Shown here one piece after another: positions 31,397 through 39,749 of a DNA stretch of 48,718 nt (its first letter is position 1; the number at the start of each line of letters is the position of its first letter). Under the pieces are notes generated by a model. It saw only the letters and a program-made list of their open reading frames with translations, was not told the DNA's origin and made no database searches. This DNA comes from Saprospiraceae bacterium (lineage in GTDB: Bacteria > Bacteroidota > Bacteroidia > Chitinophagales > Saprospiraceae), in assembly GCA_013360405.1 (NCBI GenBank), contig JABWBR010000074.1, positions 1-48,718 on the forward strand. Reading direction: 5' to 3'. Both the position numbers and the translations under genes were made by a program.

Positions 31397-32614
31397 TTAC
31401 AAAAATAAAAGCGACCCATCACCATAACTCAAAAACCGAAAATCATTTTCAAGCGCATAGCGATAAATATCCCGCCAGTCATTGCCCACGGCGGCAGCTA
31501 CCAACAACAGCAGCGTACTCGATGGTTGGTGGAAATTAGTGGCCAATGCGTCGATCGTGCGGATGCGATAACCCGGAGCAATCAACAATTGCGTGGGGGC
31601 TATCAGGCGCTCCATGCCTCGCTCCTCCATCCAGGTGAGCAGCGCCTCCAGTGCGGCGGTCACGGAGGTTTGGCCAAGCCTGCCCTGATACGCATCCCAC
31701 TGGCTAATTTGCAGCTCTTCGAGCGACAAGCCGGGCCGTTCAAGCAGCTTGCTGCCCATCAGGAACAAACTTTCGAGCGTGCGCAGTGAGGTAGTGCCCA
31801 CGGCTATCACCTGCCTTTCGCCGTGGCCTTGTAGCAGCTTTTCAAGAAAAGCTGCACTCACATCAAAATATTCGGCGTGCATCTCATGGTCGCCGATGGT
31901 TTCCGTTTTTACAGGCCGGAACGTGCCCGCGCCCACGTGCAAAGTGAGATATTCGCAGGATACATTTTTGTCGAGCAGGCGGTCGAGAAGTGATTCCGTA
32001 AAGTGCAGCCCTGCCGTCGGCGCCGCCACCGAGCCGTCGTGGCGGGCGTAGATCGTCTGGTAGCGCTCGCGGTCGAGTTCTTCGGCCTGACGATGCAGAT
32101 AGGGTGGGAGGGGTACCTGTCCGGCCAGCGTAAGCACCTCGGCAAAAGTGACCGATGCCGGCGTCCAGCGAAACCGCACCCGAAAGTGGTCGCCGGTTTT
32201 TTCCAGCAATTCCGCTTCCAGCGAGATGGCATCGGCGCCTTGCGCGAGCGTCCTTTGCAGGGGGCCCGACTTCCATTTCTTGGCGCCGCCAACCAGGCAT
32301 AACCAGGTGGCTTCACCGGTGGCCAGCAGGCCGGTATTGAGCTCGCCTTCCGGCGACAGGCAAAACAACTCAATCGTGGCGCCGCTGGGCAAATTGAACA
32401 GCAGCCGCGCCGGTATCACCCGCGTATTGTTGAACACCAGCATCGCATCGGGGGCGATATGCCGGTCGAAATGGCGGTAAGCATCTTCCGAAATGGCTCC
32501 GTCGCGGTATACCAATAACTTCGAAGCGTCGCGTTCGGCCAATGGGTATTTGGCGATGCGATTATCGGGCAACTCGTATGTGTAATCTGCTATGCGGATA
32601 GTTTCGGGTCTCAT
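31397..32614 (-). CDS. queA: S-adenosylmethionine:tRNA ribosyltransferase-isomerase
   Basis: QueA transfers and isomerises the ribosyl group of SAM onto 7-aminomethyl-7-deazaguanine in tRNA to make epoxyqueuosine, a late step in queuosine synthesis. The 405-residue product shows the family landmarks: DYTYELPDNRIAKYPLAERDASKLLV at the start, MLVFNNTRVIPARL, the substrate-binding APTAGLHFTESLLD, and LHVGAGTFRPVKTETIGDHEMHAEYFDV, followed by IAVGTTSLRTLESL and ATNFHQPSSTLLLLVAA. The length is that of the longer Bacteroidota version. It is transcribed alone and is convergent with GH29. Other queuosine genes are not in the window. Confidence 0.96.
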   Translation of the reverse strand: MRPETIRIADYTYELPDNRIAKYPLAERDASKLLVYRDGAISEDAYRHFDRHIAPDAMLVFNNTRVIPARLLFNLPSGATIELFCLSPEGELNTGLLATGEATWLCLVGGAKKWKSGPLQRTLAQGADAISLEAELLEKTGDHFRVRFRWTPASVTFAEVLTLAGQVPLPPYLHRQAEELDRERYQTIYARHDGSVAAPTAGLHFTESLLDRLLDKNVSCEYLTLHVGAGTFRPVKTETIGDHEMHAEYFDVSAAFLEKLLQGHGERQVIAVGTTSLRTLESLFLMGSKLLERPGLSLEELQISQWDAYQGRLGQTSVTAALEALLTWMEERGMERLIAPTQLLIAPGYRIRTIDALATNFHQPSSTLLLLVAAAVGNDWRDIYRYALENDFRFLSYGDGSLLFL

Positions 32615-32713
32615 TGTCTCGTTTAATCGCTTTGAATAACGACCTGGCGGGGAAAAAGTTTGGTTGTTAAGAGTGATGTACTAATATCACTTTAAGAAAT
32701 CAAAAAAATGAAC

Positions 32714-32721
32714 TAAATTTG
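32714..32721 (+). promoter_or_regulatory. Candidate -7 box (TAAATTTG) for the toxin-antitoxin pair
   Basis: Exact TAnnTTTG match 39 bases before the ATG of the antitoxin-like gene, in the divergent region with queA. Confidence 0.45.
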
Positions 32722-32760
32722 TCATAATGACCTTTATCATTAGAGGCCTATATTATAATT

Positions 32761-32976
32761 ATGGATACAACAAAACGCACAGCACCACTTTCCAATCTTC
32801 AGCTTGAATTGCTCAAATTGTATGCCGCTGGAGTGCCTGACAAGTACCTCGAAGATCTAAAAATCTTGATTGCTCGTTTCCTCTTCGCCAAAGCCAGAGC
32901 CAAAGCTGACCAGATTTGGGACGAGAAACAGTATACCGACGAACTCCTGAACGAGATTCTTCAAAGAAAAGCCTGA
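32761..32976 (+). CDS. Putative antitoxin of a PIN-type toxin-antitoxin pair, 71 aa
   Basis: A small, all-helical, charged protein (LSNLQLELLKLYAAGVPDKYLEDLKILIARFLFAKARAKADQIWDEKQYTDELLNEILQRKA). Its stop is one base away from the start of the PIN gene, the classical antitoxin-first order. The second half looks like the toxin-binding tail of antitoxins (KADQIWDEKQYTDELLNEIL). I see no clear ribbon-helix-helix or AbrB DNA-binding motif, so autoregulation is unproven. The pair has its own -7 box. Assignment rests on context and composition. Confidence 0.75.
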   Translation: MDTTKRTAPLSNLQLELLKLYAAGVPDKYLEDLKILIARFLFAKARAKADQIWDEKQYTDELLNEILQRKA

Positions 32977-32977
32977 T

Positions 32978-33403
32978 ATGTATCGGGTAGTACTTGATAC
33001 AAATGTGATCGTGCGTGCCGTATCTGGCAGATCATTTGCTTCGTATGTGTTTGATGCACTATTCAAGCAAGGCTTTACGCTATGCGTTTCTACTGAGATT
33101 TTGTTAGAATATGAAGAAAAACTTGCTGAAATTTATGATAAGGAAATAGCTGATTTAGTGATATCTGCGCTTATTTTACTTCCTAATGTAGAGCATGTTA
33201 GTATTTATTTTGATATGAGGCTGATCGATTCAGATGCCGATGACGATAAATTTGTAAACTGCGTTTTTGCAGCAAATGCAGACTATCTAGTTTCAGATGA
33301 TCGCCACTTTCGCGTGCTTCCAACTATTGCTTTCCCGAAAATTACTTGTCTAACTTATATTGAATTCAAGCGATTATTATTTGAATCAATAACAAATCAA
33401 TAA
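32978..33403 (+). CDS. PIN-domain ribonuclease toxin
   Basis: 141 residues with the PIN-domain acidic cluster: D7 in VVLDTNVIVRAV, an acidic residue in STEILLEYEEKL (E40 or E44), D90 in DSDADDDKFVNCVFAANADY, and D107/D108 in LVSDDRHF. PIN toxins cleave RNA with Mg2+; this 'PIN family putative toxin' group is distinct from VapC in lacking its C-terminal motif order. It lies one base after the antitoxin-like gene. Base composition is lower in GC than the neighbouring metabolic genes, as is common for toxin-antitoxin genes gained by transfer. Confidence 0.88.
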   Translation: MYRVVLDTNVIVRAVSGRSFASYVFDALFKQGFTLCVSTEILLEYEEKLAEIYDKEIADLVISALILLPNVEHVSIYFDMRLIDSDADDDKFVNCVFAANADYLVSDDRHFRVLPTIAFPKITCLTYIEFKRLLFESITNQ

Positions 33404-33424
33404 GAATCTTATTTTATTGACAAG

Positions 33425-33568
33425 ATGATCGCACATTATCGTCAATTTACACAACATGATAATGCTAATGTCATAAATTTATTTAACCAATTATATAAAG
33501 AAGACCCGGGTGGCCAATGCCAGAAGGCTTTTCGAAAATTTAGGCTTTATGACATTCTTCATTTTTAA
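33425..33568 (+). pseudogene. Truncated N-terminus of a GNAT acetyltransferase
   Basis: The 47-residue frame reads MIAHYRQFTQHDNANVINLF then NQLYKEDPGGQ, which matches the first helix region of GNAT acetyltransferases (R-x-F..D...v..L...LY.EDP.G). The remaining domain, including the acetyl-CoA motif, is missing, and the frame ends in unrelated FRKFRLYDILHF. It lies 22 bases after the PIN gene. Confidence 0.45.
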
Positions 33569-33590
33569 TTTTTAATTCTTCATTCCACCT

Positions 33591-34487
33591 ATGCTTGCCA
33601 TTCAAACACATTCACTCACCAAGAAATTCGGCGACACCACGGCCAACGACGACATTTCCATGCACGTCAGCAAAGGTGAAATATATGGCTTGATCGGTCT
33701 CAACGGCGCCGGGAAAACGACACTGATCCGGATGTTATTGGGTATGATAAAACCGGATAATGGGCATATTCAATTATTGGGAAATGATTTAACGCCCAAG
33801 TTCTCGCTATGGAATGAAATCGGCTTTTTGGTCGAAACCCCGTTTTCGTATCCCAATTTATCCGTTAGGGAAAACCTGGATATATTTTTTGATTTGCGAA
33901 AATTAAAAGACCCGGCATTAATCGACAAAGTGATCGATCAATTAAAATTGACTGTTTACACAAATAAAAAAGCTAAACACCTTTCGCTGGGCAATCAGCA
34001 ACGGCTGGGACTGGCCAAGGCCCTCCTGCATCAACCCCAACTCCTCATCCTCGACGAACCCACCAACGGCCTCGACCCGGCAGGTATCGTAGAAATCAGA
34101 ACCTTACTCCGGTCGCTTACAGAAAACGGCGCCTCCGTGTTGATTTCCAGCCACCTGTTGAGCGAAGTAGCCCAAATAGCCCACCGCATAGGCATAATTC
34201 ACGAAGGCAAATTGATCAAAGAGTTATTCGCCGAAGAATTGGAAACACAGCTGATCAAGAAAGTGGTGATCCACACAAAAGATAACGGCCAGGCAATAAC
34301 ACACCTGAAAAAATCGGAATTTGATACACAAATTGTGGGCGATCGCATTTATGCCACCGACGAAAAAGCCATTACCTCCCCCGAATTAATTACCAAACTA
34401 TTATCAGACGCCGACCTCCCACCCACTGAAATTTATGTAAATAAAGAAAACCTGGAAATGTATTTTCTTCGAATAATCGGAAAATAA
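33591..34487 (+). CDS. ABC transporter ATP-binding protein (ABC-2 exporter type)
   Basis: 298 residues with Walker A GLNGAGKTT (about 34-42), a Q-loop region (GFLVETPFSYPNLSVRENL), the signature LSLGNQQRLGLAKAL, Walker B LLILDEPTNGLDPAGI and the H-loop ISSHLLSEV. The C-terminal 80 residues form the extra domain common in drug, lantibiotic or Nat/Bcr-type exporters. It couples ATP hydrolysis to the permease encoded six bases downstream. Substrate unknown; the bacitracin-type ATPase group (BcrA-like) is the closest by motif style. There is no two-component system next to it. Confidence 0.92.
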   Translation: MLAIQTHSLTKKFGDTTANDDISMHVSKGEIYGLIGLNGAGKTTLIRMLLGMIKPDNGHIQLLGNDLTPKFSLWNEIGFLVETPFSYPNLSVRENLDIFFDLRKLKDPALIDKVIDQLKLTVYTNKKAKHLSLGNQQRLGLAKALLHQPQLLILDEPTNGLDPAGIVEIRTLLRSLTENGASVLISSHLLSEVAQIAHRIGIIHEGKLIKELFAEELETQLIKKVVIHTKDNGQAITHLKKSEFDTQIVGDRIYATDEKAITSPELITKLLSDADLPPTEIYVNKENLEMYFLRIIGK

Positions 34488-34493
34488 ACTACT

Positions 34494-35285
34494 ATGCTAT
34501 TCGAACTATGGCTCGGATTAAAAGCAGAATTTCGAAAAATAAAACACGCGAGTATTTTCCGGGTTACTTTCATCGCTTTTTCGTTGGCCCCCCTGATGGG
34601 CGGCGTATTTATGATTATTTTAAAAAATCCGGATCTCGCCGCTCAGTCCGGCGCCCTAAATGCCAAGGCTCAATTAATGTCTATCAGCGCCAATTGGGAT
34701 TCTTTTCGGGGTATCCTCACGCAGGCGATGGGCGTAGGCGGTGTATTGATTTTCGGTTTTGTGGCGAGTTGGATATTTGGGAGGGAATATTCTGACGGCA
34801 CGGCCAAAGACTTGCTGGCACTGCCCATTTCGAGAACGAAAATATTAAACGCCAAATTTATCGTGTATACCGGTTGGTGCCTGGCGCTGGCCATTTCCAA
34901 TTTGTTAATCGGGTTATTAATCGGCGCCCTGCTACAATTACCCGATTTTGACAATCCCATTTTTTTTGAGACCCTGGCTGTTTATGCAGTGACCACTTTA
35001 TTAACGATTTTATTAGGCCCCCCCATCGCGTTTTTCGCCCTCTGGGGCAGGGGTTATCTTGCTCCGCTGGGCTTTGTGGCGCTTACGCTCGTTTTTTCAC
35101 AAGTAATTGCCGCCACCGGCTTCGGCAATTATTTTCCCTGGTCGATCCCCGGCCTCTACAGCGGCGCCGGCGGCGAATACCGCGATTTGCTCAACGTATG
35201 GAGTTATTTTGTTTTGATCGCTACCAGTCTGGCTGGGTATTTTGCCACTATCTTGTGGTGGAAACACGCTGATCAGGCGAAGTGA
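34494..35285 (+). CDS. ABC-2 type transporter permease
   Basis: 263 residues with about six membrane helices (FRVTFIAFSLAPLMGGVFMI, VGGVLIFGFVASWIFGREYSDG, FIVYTGWCLALAISNLLIGLL, TLAVYAVTTLLTILLGPPIAF, LGFVALTLVFSQVIAA, VLIATSLAGYFATILWW). The motif FGREYSDGTAKDLLALPISRTKILNAKF is the amphipathic loop characteristic of ABC-2 permeases that work with BcrA-like ATPases. It forms a two-gene operon with the ATPase (six-base gap). Export of an antibiotic, lipid or peptide is possible. Confidence 0.9.
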   Translation: MLFELWLGLKAEFRKIKHASIFRVTFIAFSLAPLMGGVFMIILKNPDLAAQSGALNAKAQLMSISANWDSFRGILTQAMGVGGVLIFGFVASWIFGREYSDGTAKDLLALPISRTKILNAKFIVYTGWCLALAISNLLIGLLIGALLQLPDFDNPIFFETLAVYAVTTLLTILLGPPIAFFALWGRGYLAPLGFVALTLVFSQVIAATGFGNYFPWSIPGLYSGAGGEYRDLLNVWSYFVLIATSLAGYFATILWWKHADQAK

Positions 35286-35389
35286 GAAATGGTTTTACTA
35301 TATTAGCGTTATCAAACCTGTTAAACCCCAAGTCCATCACATGCTTTTTTAACCCGGGTCGTTCCCAGCGGCTCCCAAATGAAAACTCT

Positions 35390-35842
35390 ATGGCACATTT
35401 TATGTCAAAAATTTGGGTTCATCTCATATTAAGCACCAAGCATCGGCTTCCGCTGATATCCCCTCACATTGAAGCCTTTGTTCACCAACTTATTTGCAAG
35501 GAATTGAGGAAAATGCAATGCCATGTTGATTGCATAAATGGAATGAGCGATCATGTACATGCCCAATTTCTGTTACACCCTGCGAAATCGTTGAGCGAGG
35601 TCATCCACCAGGTTAAGGGCGCCACCTCATATGCTATCAATCAACAAAATTTGCTCAAAGAAAAATTTGCATGGGGAGGGGGGTACGCCGCATTTTCTGT
35701 CAGCGAGTCGGCTGTACCTGCTGTCAGAAAATATATTCAAAACCAAAAACAACACCACAAATCTCGTACCTCTTTAGAGGAATACAACGAATATTTATTA
35801 CGCCATGGGCTAAATGATGCTGATGAAAAAACGGGAAAATGA
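35390..35842 (+). CDS. REP-associated / IS200-like Y1 transposase (RAYT)
   Basis: 150 residues of the Y1 transposase fold. The HUH motif is DHVHAQF (H55 and H57), and the presumed catalytic tyrosine is Y115 in VRKYIQNQKQHH. The typical block FAWGGGYAAFSVSES and the C-terminal EEYNEYLLRHGL complete the family pattern. These enzymes cut and rejoin single-stranded DNA at hairpins. Stand-alone copies without IS ends are RAYTs that disperse REP palindromes. Directly downstream (from 35871) lie five copies of a GC-rich palindrome arm, fitting that role. The ATG at 35390 is preferred; an upstream extension overlapping the permease gene is not family-like. Confidence 0.88.
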   Translation: MAHFMSKIWVHLILSTKHRLPLISPHIEAFVHQLICKELRKMQCHVDCINGMSDHVHAQFLLHPAKSLSEVIHQVKGATSYAINQQNLLKEKFAWGGGYAAFSVSESAVPAVRKYIQNQKQHHKSRTSLEEYNEYLLRHGLNDADEKTGK

Positions 35843-35870
35843 ACCCGGTTGCACGGGGGGGATTTTTATA

Positions 35871-36084
35871 CGAAGACGCGCCGCGCCGGGGTTCGTGGAT
35901 GGAATTTTATTTACGAAGACGCGCGGCGCCGGGTGTACGGATGGAATTGTATTTACGAAGACCCGCGGCTAAAGCCGCAGGCTGAATGCCACGTGAATTA
36001 TCCTTCAGCCCGCGGCTTTAGCCGCGGGTCTTCGAAAAAAAACGAAAAAAATGAACCCCGCACGTTGGATGCCGCGGGTCTTCG
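35871..36084. repeat. REP-like palindrome cluster next to the RAYT
   Basis: The arm cgaagacscgcggc occurs five times: direct at 35871, 35914 and 35956, inverted ending at 36034 and 36084. Copies 1-3 are tandem with periods of 43 and 42 bases (arm plus gtggatggaattttattta-like spacer). Copies 3 and 4 form a 31-bp inverted repeat (35956-35986 with 36004-36034, one mismatch) around a 17-base loop. It contains the internal palindrome gcggctaaagccgc. Confidence 0.9.
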
Positions 36085-36123
36085 TTATACACAAACAAAA
36101 CCTAACTTAGCGCAAAAAAATAA

Positions 36124-37272
36124 ATGTCCCTGTCTTCACAAAAACACCTCTTCCAACTCCCCGACGACGTGCATTACCTCAACTGCGCGTATATGTCGCC
36201 GCTATTAAAATCGGTAGAAGAGGCAGGCCTCAGGGGCTTGCAGCGCAAGCGCAACCCGGTAGCCCTCACACCCGCAGATTTTTTTAGCGAAACGGAAACC
36301 GTAAAAGCAAAATTCGGCCAACTGGTCAACGGCCCCTCAGCGCAAATGGCCGTCATTCCTTCTGCCTCCTACGGACTCAGCACGGCGATGGCCAATGTGC
36401 CCGGCAGCCCGGGCCGACACGCTGTGACGGTCGCCGACGAATTCCCCAGCGGCGTGTATGCCCTCCAGGATTGGTGCAGGCGCCATGGCACAGACTGCCG
36501 CACGGTGCCGCCACCCGACGGCCGCGCAGCCAGGGGCGCCGCATGGAACCACCGATTGCTCGAAGCTATCAATGCCGATACGGCGGTTGTGCTGATCTCT
36601 TCTATACACTGGACCGACGGCACGATTTTCGACCTCGAAGCAATAGGCCGCCGGTGTAAAGAGGTAGGCGCCGTGTTTATCGTAGACGGTACCCAATCGG
36701 TCGGCGCCAAACCTATCGACGTGCAAGCAGCCCAGATAGATGCATTGGTCGTAGCAGCCTATAAATGGATGATGGGCCCCTACAGCATAGGTTTGGCCTA
36801 TTATAGCCCGTATTTTAACAACGGCTTCCCACTCGAAAATTCCTGGATGACCCGCGCCAATGCCCGCGATTTTACTTCACTCACGAATTATACCAACGCC
36901 TATTTCCCCGGTGCAGCCCGCTACGATATGGGCGAATTCAGCAATTTTATGCTCATGCCCATGCTCGACGCTGCGCTGTCGCAATTGCTCGAATGGGCGC
37001 CCGCCCGCATCCAGGATTATGCCGGCCGACTCACCGCCCCGCTGATCGACCGGCTGCTCGCCAACGGCTTTGGACTGGAAGACCCCGACTGGCGCGCAAA
37101 GCACCTCTTCGGCTTTCAATTGCCGTCCCATATGGATAAAACCGCTTTGATGCAGCTCCTACAAAGCAAAAAGATTTATGTGTCTACCCGCGGCAGCGCT
37201 ATCCGGGTTTCTGCCCATGCCTTTAATACACAAGATGATGTGGAGGCATTGAAGGAGGCGCTAACTAAGTAG
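36124..37272 (+). CDS. Class V aminotransferase-fold PLP enzyme
   Basis: 382 residues with PLP landmarks: IHWTDGTIFD (H162 region), VDGTQSVGAKPIDV (D188 and Q191, stacking on PLP), and the Schiff-base lysine K214 in AAYKWMMGPYSIGLAY. The small C-terminal domain is present to the end (IYVSTRGSAIRVSAHAFNTQDDV). The family includes cysteine desulfurases, kynureninases and isopenicillin-N epimerases. The lack of a mobile catalytic cysteine loop argues against a desulfurase, so the reaction is undetermined. The ATG at 36124 begins a family-like MSLSSQKHLFQLPDDVHYLN. The upstream region is the RAYT palindrome cluster, so its promoter is probably close to or inside that DNA. Confidence 0.9.
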   Translation: MSLSSQKHLFQLPDDVHYLNCAYMSPLLKSVEEAGLRGLQRKRNPVALTPADFFSETETVKAKFGQLVNGPSAQMAVIPSASYGLSTAMANVPGSPGRHAVTVADEFPSGVYALQDWCRRHGTDCRTVPPPDGRAARGAAWNHRLLEAINADTAVVLISSIHWTDGTIFDLEAIGRRCKEVGAVFIVDGTQSVGAKPIDVQAAQIDALVVAAYKWMMGPYSIGLAYYSPYFNNGFPLENSWMTRANARDFTSLTNYTNAYFPGAARYDMGEFSNFMLMPMLDAALSQLLEWAPARIQDYAGRLTAPLIDRLLANGFGLEDPDWRAKHLFGFQLPSHMDKTALMQLLQSKKIYVSTRGSAIRVSAHAFNTQDDVEALKEALTK

Positions 37273-37280
37273 ACGATATA

Positions 37281-37330
37281 AGCAGTCAGGTTTTAGCCGC
37301 TAAGCCCTGACTGCTAACTGCCGACTGCCG
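37281..37330. repeat. Heptad repeat hairpin (locus F)
   Basis: agcagtcagg (37281-37290) pairs with cctgactgct (37306-37315), followed by further units aactgcc, gactgcc. It lies between convergent genes. Confidence 0.7.
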
Positions 37331-37332
37331 AT

Positions 37333-38970
37333 CTAAACCCCGTGTTCCTTCATAATCCTGTTCAACCATTTCACCATCAGGAAAATGATAAAAGCGGTAG
37401 TTAGCGCCAGCGCAAAGTTGACCAGGAAGAAATTGGCTTTGTTCTCGTAGCCGTCCCACATACTGGCCAATACCCCGCTCATCTTGTTGCCGATGGAAGT
37501 CGAGAGGAACCAGCCGCCCATCATGAGGCCGGTGAGGCGGGCAGGGGCCAGCTTGGAGACCAGCGACAGGGCCATCGGACTCAGGCATAGTTCTCCCACG
37601 GTGATTACGCCGTAACTGCCTATCAACCACCACATGGCGCTTTTTTCAGCCCCGTTGTGGCCGGCGTAGACCGCCGCAACCATTACCAATGTAGACAATG
37701 CGGTGATAAACAAACCGAAGAAGATCTTCCAGGGGGTAGTGGGCTCCCGTTTTTTTCGCCGCAAAAAGGCAAAAAACCAGATCACAGGGAAGGTCAATGT
37801 GACGACCCAAAGCGGGTTGACCGATTGGAATAATTCGGTGGAGATCAATTTGATGGATTGGCCCTCGGGCGGCCATTTGTCTTTGGGTATGTTTTTGAGG
37901 TAAAGCGGATAATCGTACACTTTGACCACTTTGTCGTCGGCGTCGCGGCTCACGCGGAATTGCTCGTCGGTGAGCGGCACGGAGTCTTTGGCTACGGTCA
38001 CTTCTTGTACCATGCCCAGGGTTTTTGCCGGTGCGACCAGCATCTCCGGGATTTCGCGGTCGGTGTAGCTCTCTGCCCAGGTGGTGAGCGCGGTGCCGTT
38101 TTGTTTGAAGATGGCCCAGAAAACGATGGCTACGGCAAAGACGGCGAGCAGGGCCGCCAGCGGCTTGCGGTCTTCCGCACTGGAGCGCACCAGTATTGAC
38201 ACGTAATAACCCGCCACAGGCAACGCGCCGAGGATAAAAGCGTCGGTGCTGTCGCTGCCGAAAATTTCACCCGGCAGTATCCAGCCGATGTAGCCGGCGA
38301 TCAATGCCGGTAATAAGGTCACGCCCAGGATTTTGCCCACGGGCATGTCTTCCGCTTTGGTAGGCTTGCGTATGTCGGCATGGGCGTAATGTTTGTTGCC
38401 CAACCAAAAGATGATAACGCCGAGAAACATACCGATGCCCGCAGCGGTAAACGCCGCGCCCCAGCTAAAGGTATTGCGCAGGTAGGCCGCAAAGAAGTTG
38501 CAAATGAATGCCCCGATATTGATACCCATATAGAAGATGTTGTAGCCCGCGTCTTTGAGTGAGCGGTACTTGTCTTCATTATATACGTTGCCGAGCAGGG
38601 TGGAGATGTTGGGCTTGAAAAAACCGTTGCCGATGATGAGCAATATCTGCGACACGTAGAAGGCCGTCATGCCCGGCAGCGCCAATCCACAATAGCCGAT
38701 ACCCATGAGGATGCCGCCGATAGTGATCGACAGGCGGTAGCCCAGTATCCGGTCGGCCAGCAGTCCCCCCACAAAAGGCGTGAGGTACACCATAGCGATA
38801 AAGGTGCCGAAAATATCGGAGGCCTGCTTTTTGTCCATCGCCATGCCGCCCTTTTGGGTGTCGGTCATGTACAAAAAGAAAATGCCCAGCATGAGATAGA
38901 AACCGAAGCGTTCCCACATTTCGGAGAGGAACAGGAAGGGTAGTGCCTTAGGGTGTTTGCGCTCAGCCAT
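37333..38970 (-). CDS. Proton-dependent oligopeptide transporter (POT/PTR2 family)
   Basis: 545 residues and about 14 membrane helices. The POT signature appears as SEMWERFGFYLMLGIFFLYM at residues 16-35 (ExxERFxYY type), followed by GGLLADRILGYR, GNGFFKPNISTLLGNVY and DAGYNIFYMGINIGAF. It imports di- and tripeptides with protons. The large loop at about 300-375 (TWAESYTDREIPEMLVAPAK...) is the extended segment common in Bacteroidota members. It is monocistronic and convergent with the aminotransferase gene. Confidence 0.93.
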   Translation of the reverse strand: MAERKHPKALPFLFLSEMWERFGFYLMLGIFFLYMTDTQKGGMAMDKKQASDIFGTFIAMVYLTPFVGGLLADRILGYRLSITIGGILMGIGYCGLALPGMTAFYVSQILLIIGNGFFKPNISTLLGNVYNEDKYRSLKDAGYNIFYMGINIGAFICNFFAAYLRNTFSWGAAFTAAGIGMFLGVIIFWLGNKHYAHADIRKPTKAEDMPVGKILGVTLLPALIAGYIGWILPGEIFGSDSTDAFILGALPVAGYYVSILVRSSAEDRKPLAALLAVFAVAIVFWAIFKQNGTALTTWAESYTDREIPEMLVAPAKTLGMVQEVTVAKDSVPLTDEQFRVSRDADDKVVKVYDYPLYLKNIPKDKWPPEGQSIKLISTELFQSVNPLWVVTLTFPVIWFFAFLRRKKREPTTPWKIFFGLFITALSTLVMVAAVYAGHNGAEKSAMWWLIGSYGVITVGELCLSPMALSLVSKLAPARLTGLMMGGWFLSTSIGNKMSGVLASMWDGYENKANFFLVNFALALTTAFIIFLMVKWLNRIMKEHGV

Positions 38971-39061
38971 AGGTTTGGTTAGGTTTTATATCTGCCAAAA
39001 TAGCTGTTTTTGCGTGTTTGCCAAGGATAAGCGCGATTTTTTGCTAAACGGGGAGTTTTTT

Positions 39062-39151
39062 ACCGCAGAGTTAAGAGGAGTTGAAAGGAGTTGCGCAGAA
39101 CGTGATGCTGCCTCTGCGAAGCTCTGCGTTAAACTCCTTTAACTCTGCGGT
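39062..39151. repeat. Long hairpin of the CCGCAGAG type
   Basis: accgcagagttaagaggagt (39062-39081) pairs, with two small differences, with aactcctttaactctgcggt (39132-39151). The inner part also folds (gcgcagaa, ctctgcg). It lies between the POT transporter promoter side and marR. A degenerate relative is at about 46697-46752. Confidence 0.7.
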
Positions 39152-39189
39152 TAAAAAAATAATAAAAAAGCACAGTCGGGTTATTTCGT

Positions 39190-39215
39190 GCGAAGCTGCT
39201 TCAGGTCGGCTTCGC
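39190..39215 (-). terminator. Weak hairpin after marR
   Basis: gcgaagc (39190-39196) pairs with gcttcgc (39209-39215), four bases past the marR stop on the minus strand. Short stem, no T tract. Confidence 0.3.
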
Positions 39216-39218
39216 CTT

Positions 39219-39653
39219 TTAAGTGGGTGAATTACAATTATCAAAAATAGCGTCGAGGGTGGTTTGCATGTGTTTAATGTCTTCGGGCGATATGTCGTTT
39301 AGCGCGTCATTTCGGTACAATTTTACCGTAGGCATTACGGCTTCCATCAGCGCCAGGCCTTCTGGGGTGACGGCCACTTCGTTCCGGCGTCGGTCGTTGG
39401 CTGAGGTAGCGCGGCTCAGGTAGCCTTTTTTTACCAAAAGATCAGTTATTCGCGCTACCGAGGCCTGGTCTTTGAATACGCGCTGGGCAATGTCGGCCTG
39501 CGATAATTCCTGGTGTTTGAGGATGGTATTGAGTACCAGCCACTGGTCGACGGTAATGTCGAATCCCGCCTCGTTGAGCCGCGCCTGCGCAAACTGCCGG
39601 TAGCGCTTGATGGTGCGTTCGATATGGTAGAATATGGTTTGTTCGAGAAACAT
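39219..39653 (-). CDS. MarR-family transcriptional regulator
   Basis: 144 residues in the winged-helix arrangement of MarR proteins. The recognition helix region reads LSQADIAQRVFKDQASVARITDLLVKKGYLSRATSANDRRRNEVAVTPEGLALM, with the wing DRRRNEV. Long helices at both ends form the dimer interface. It probably represses its own gene and the divergent serine hydrolase. A TAACTTTG -7 box ends only four bases before the ATG, so the mRNA may have almost no leader. An ATATG-T-CATAT palindrome just upstream is a candidate operator. Confidence 0.9.
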   Translation of the reverse strand: MFLEQTIFYHIERTIKRYRQFAQARLNEAGFDITVDQWLVLNTILKHQELSQADIAQRVFKDQASVARITDLLVKKGYLSRATSANDRRRNEVAVTPEGLALMEAVMPTVKLYRNDALNDISPEDIKHMQTTLDAIFDNCNSPT

Positions 39654-39657
39654 GATG

Positions 39658-39665
39658 CAAAGTTA
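39658..39665 (-). promoter_or_regulatory. Candidate -7 box (TAACTTTG) directly at the marR start
   Basis: Exact TAnnTTTG match on the minus strand, ending four bases from the ATG (39653-39651). If used, transcription would start at or within a few bases of the initiation codon. Confidence 0.45.
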
Positions 39666-39676
39666 AAAAATACATG

Positions 39677-39687
39677 ATATGTCATAT
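39677..39687. promoter_or_regulatory. Candidate MarR operator palindrome
   Basis: ATATG and CATAT around a single T, inside an AT-rich tract (tacatgatatgtcatataat) between divergent marR and the hydrolase gene. Confidence 0.35.
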
Positions 39688-39749
39688 AATGATGTGTTAT
39701 TAAAAATTTGTTAAAAGATTATTTTTATATAAATTCACCAAAAAAGAAG

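Noticed and set aside
35849-36208. 119-residue frame after the RAYT
   Set aside because: It is read through the palindrome cluster and overlaps the aminotransferase start. The repeats alone explain its openness.
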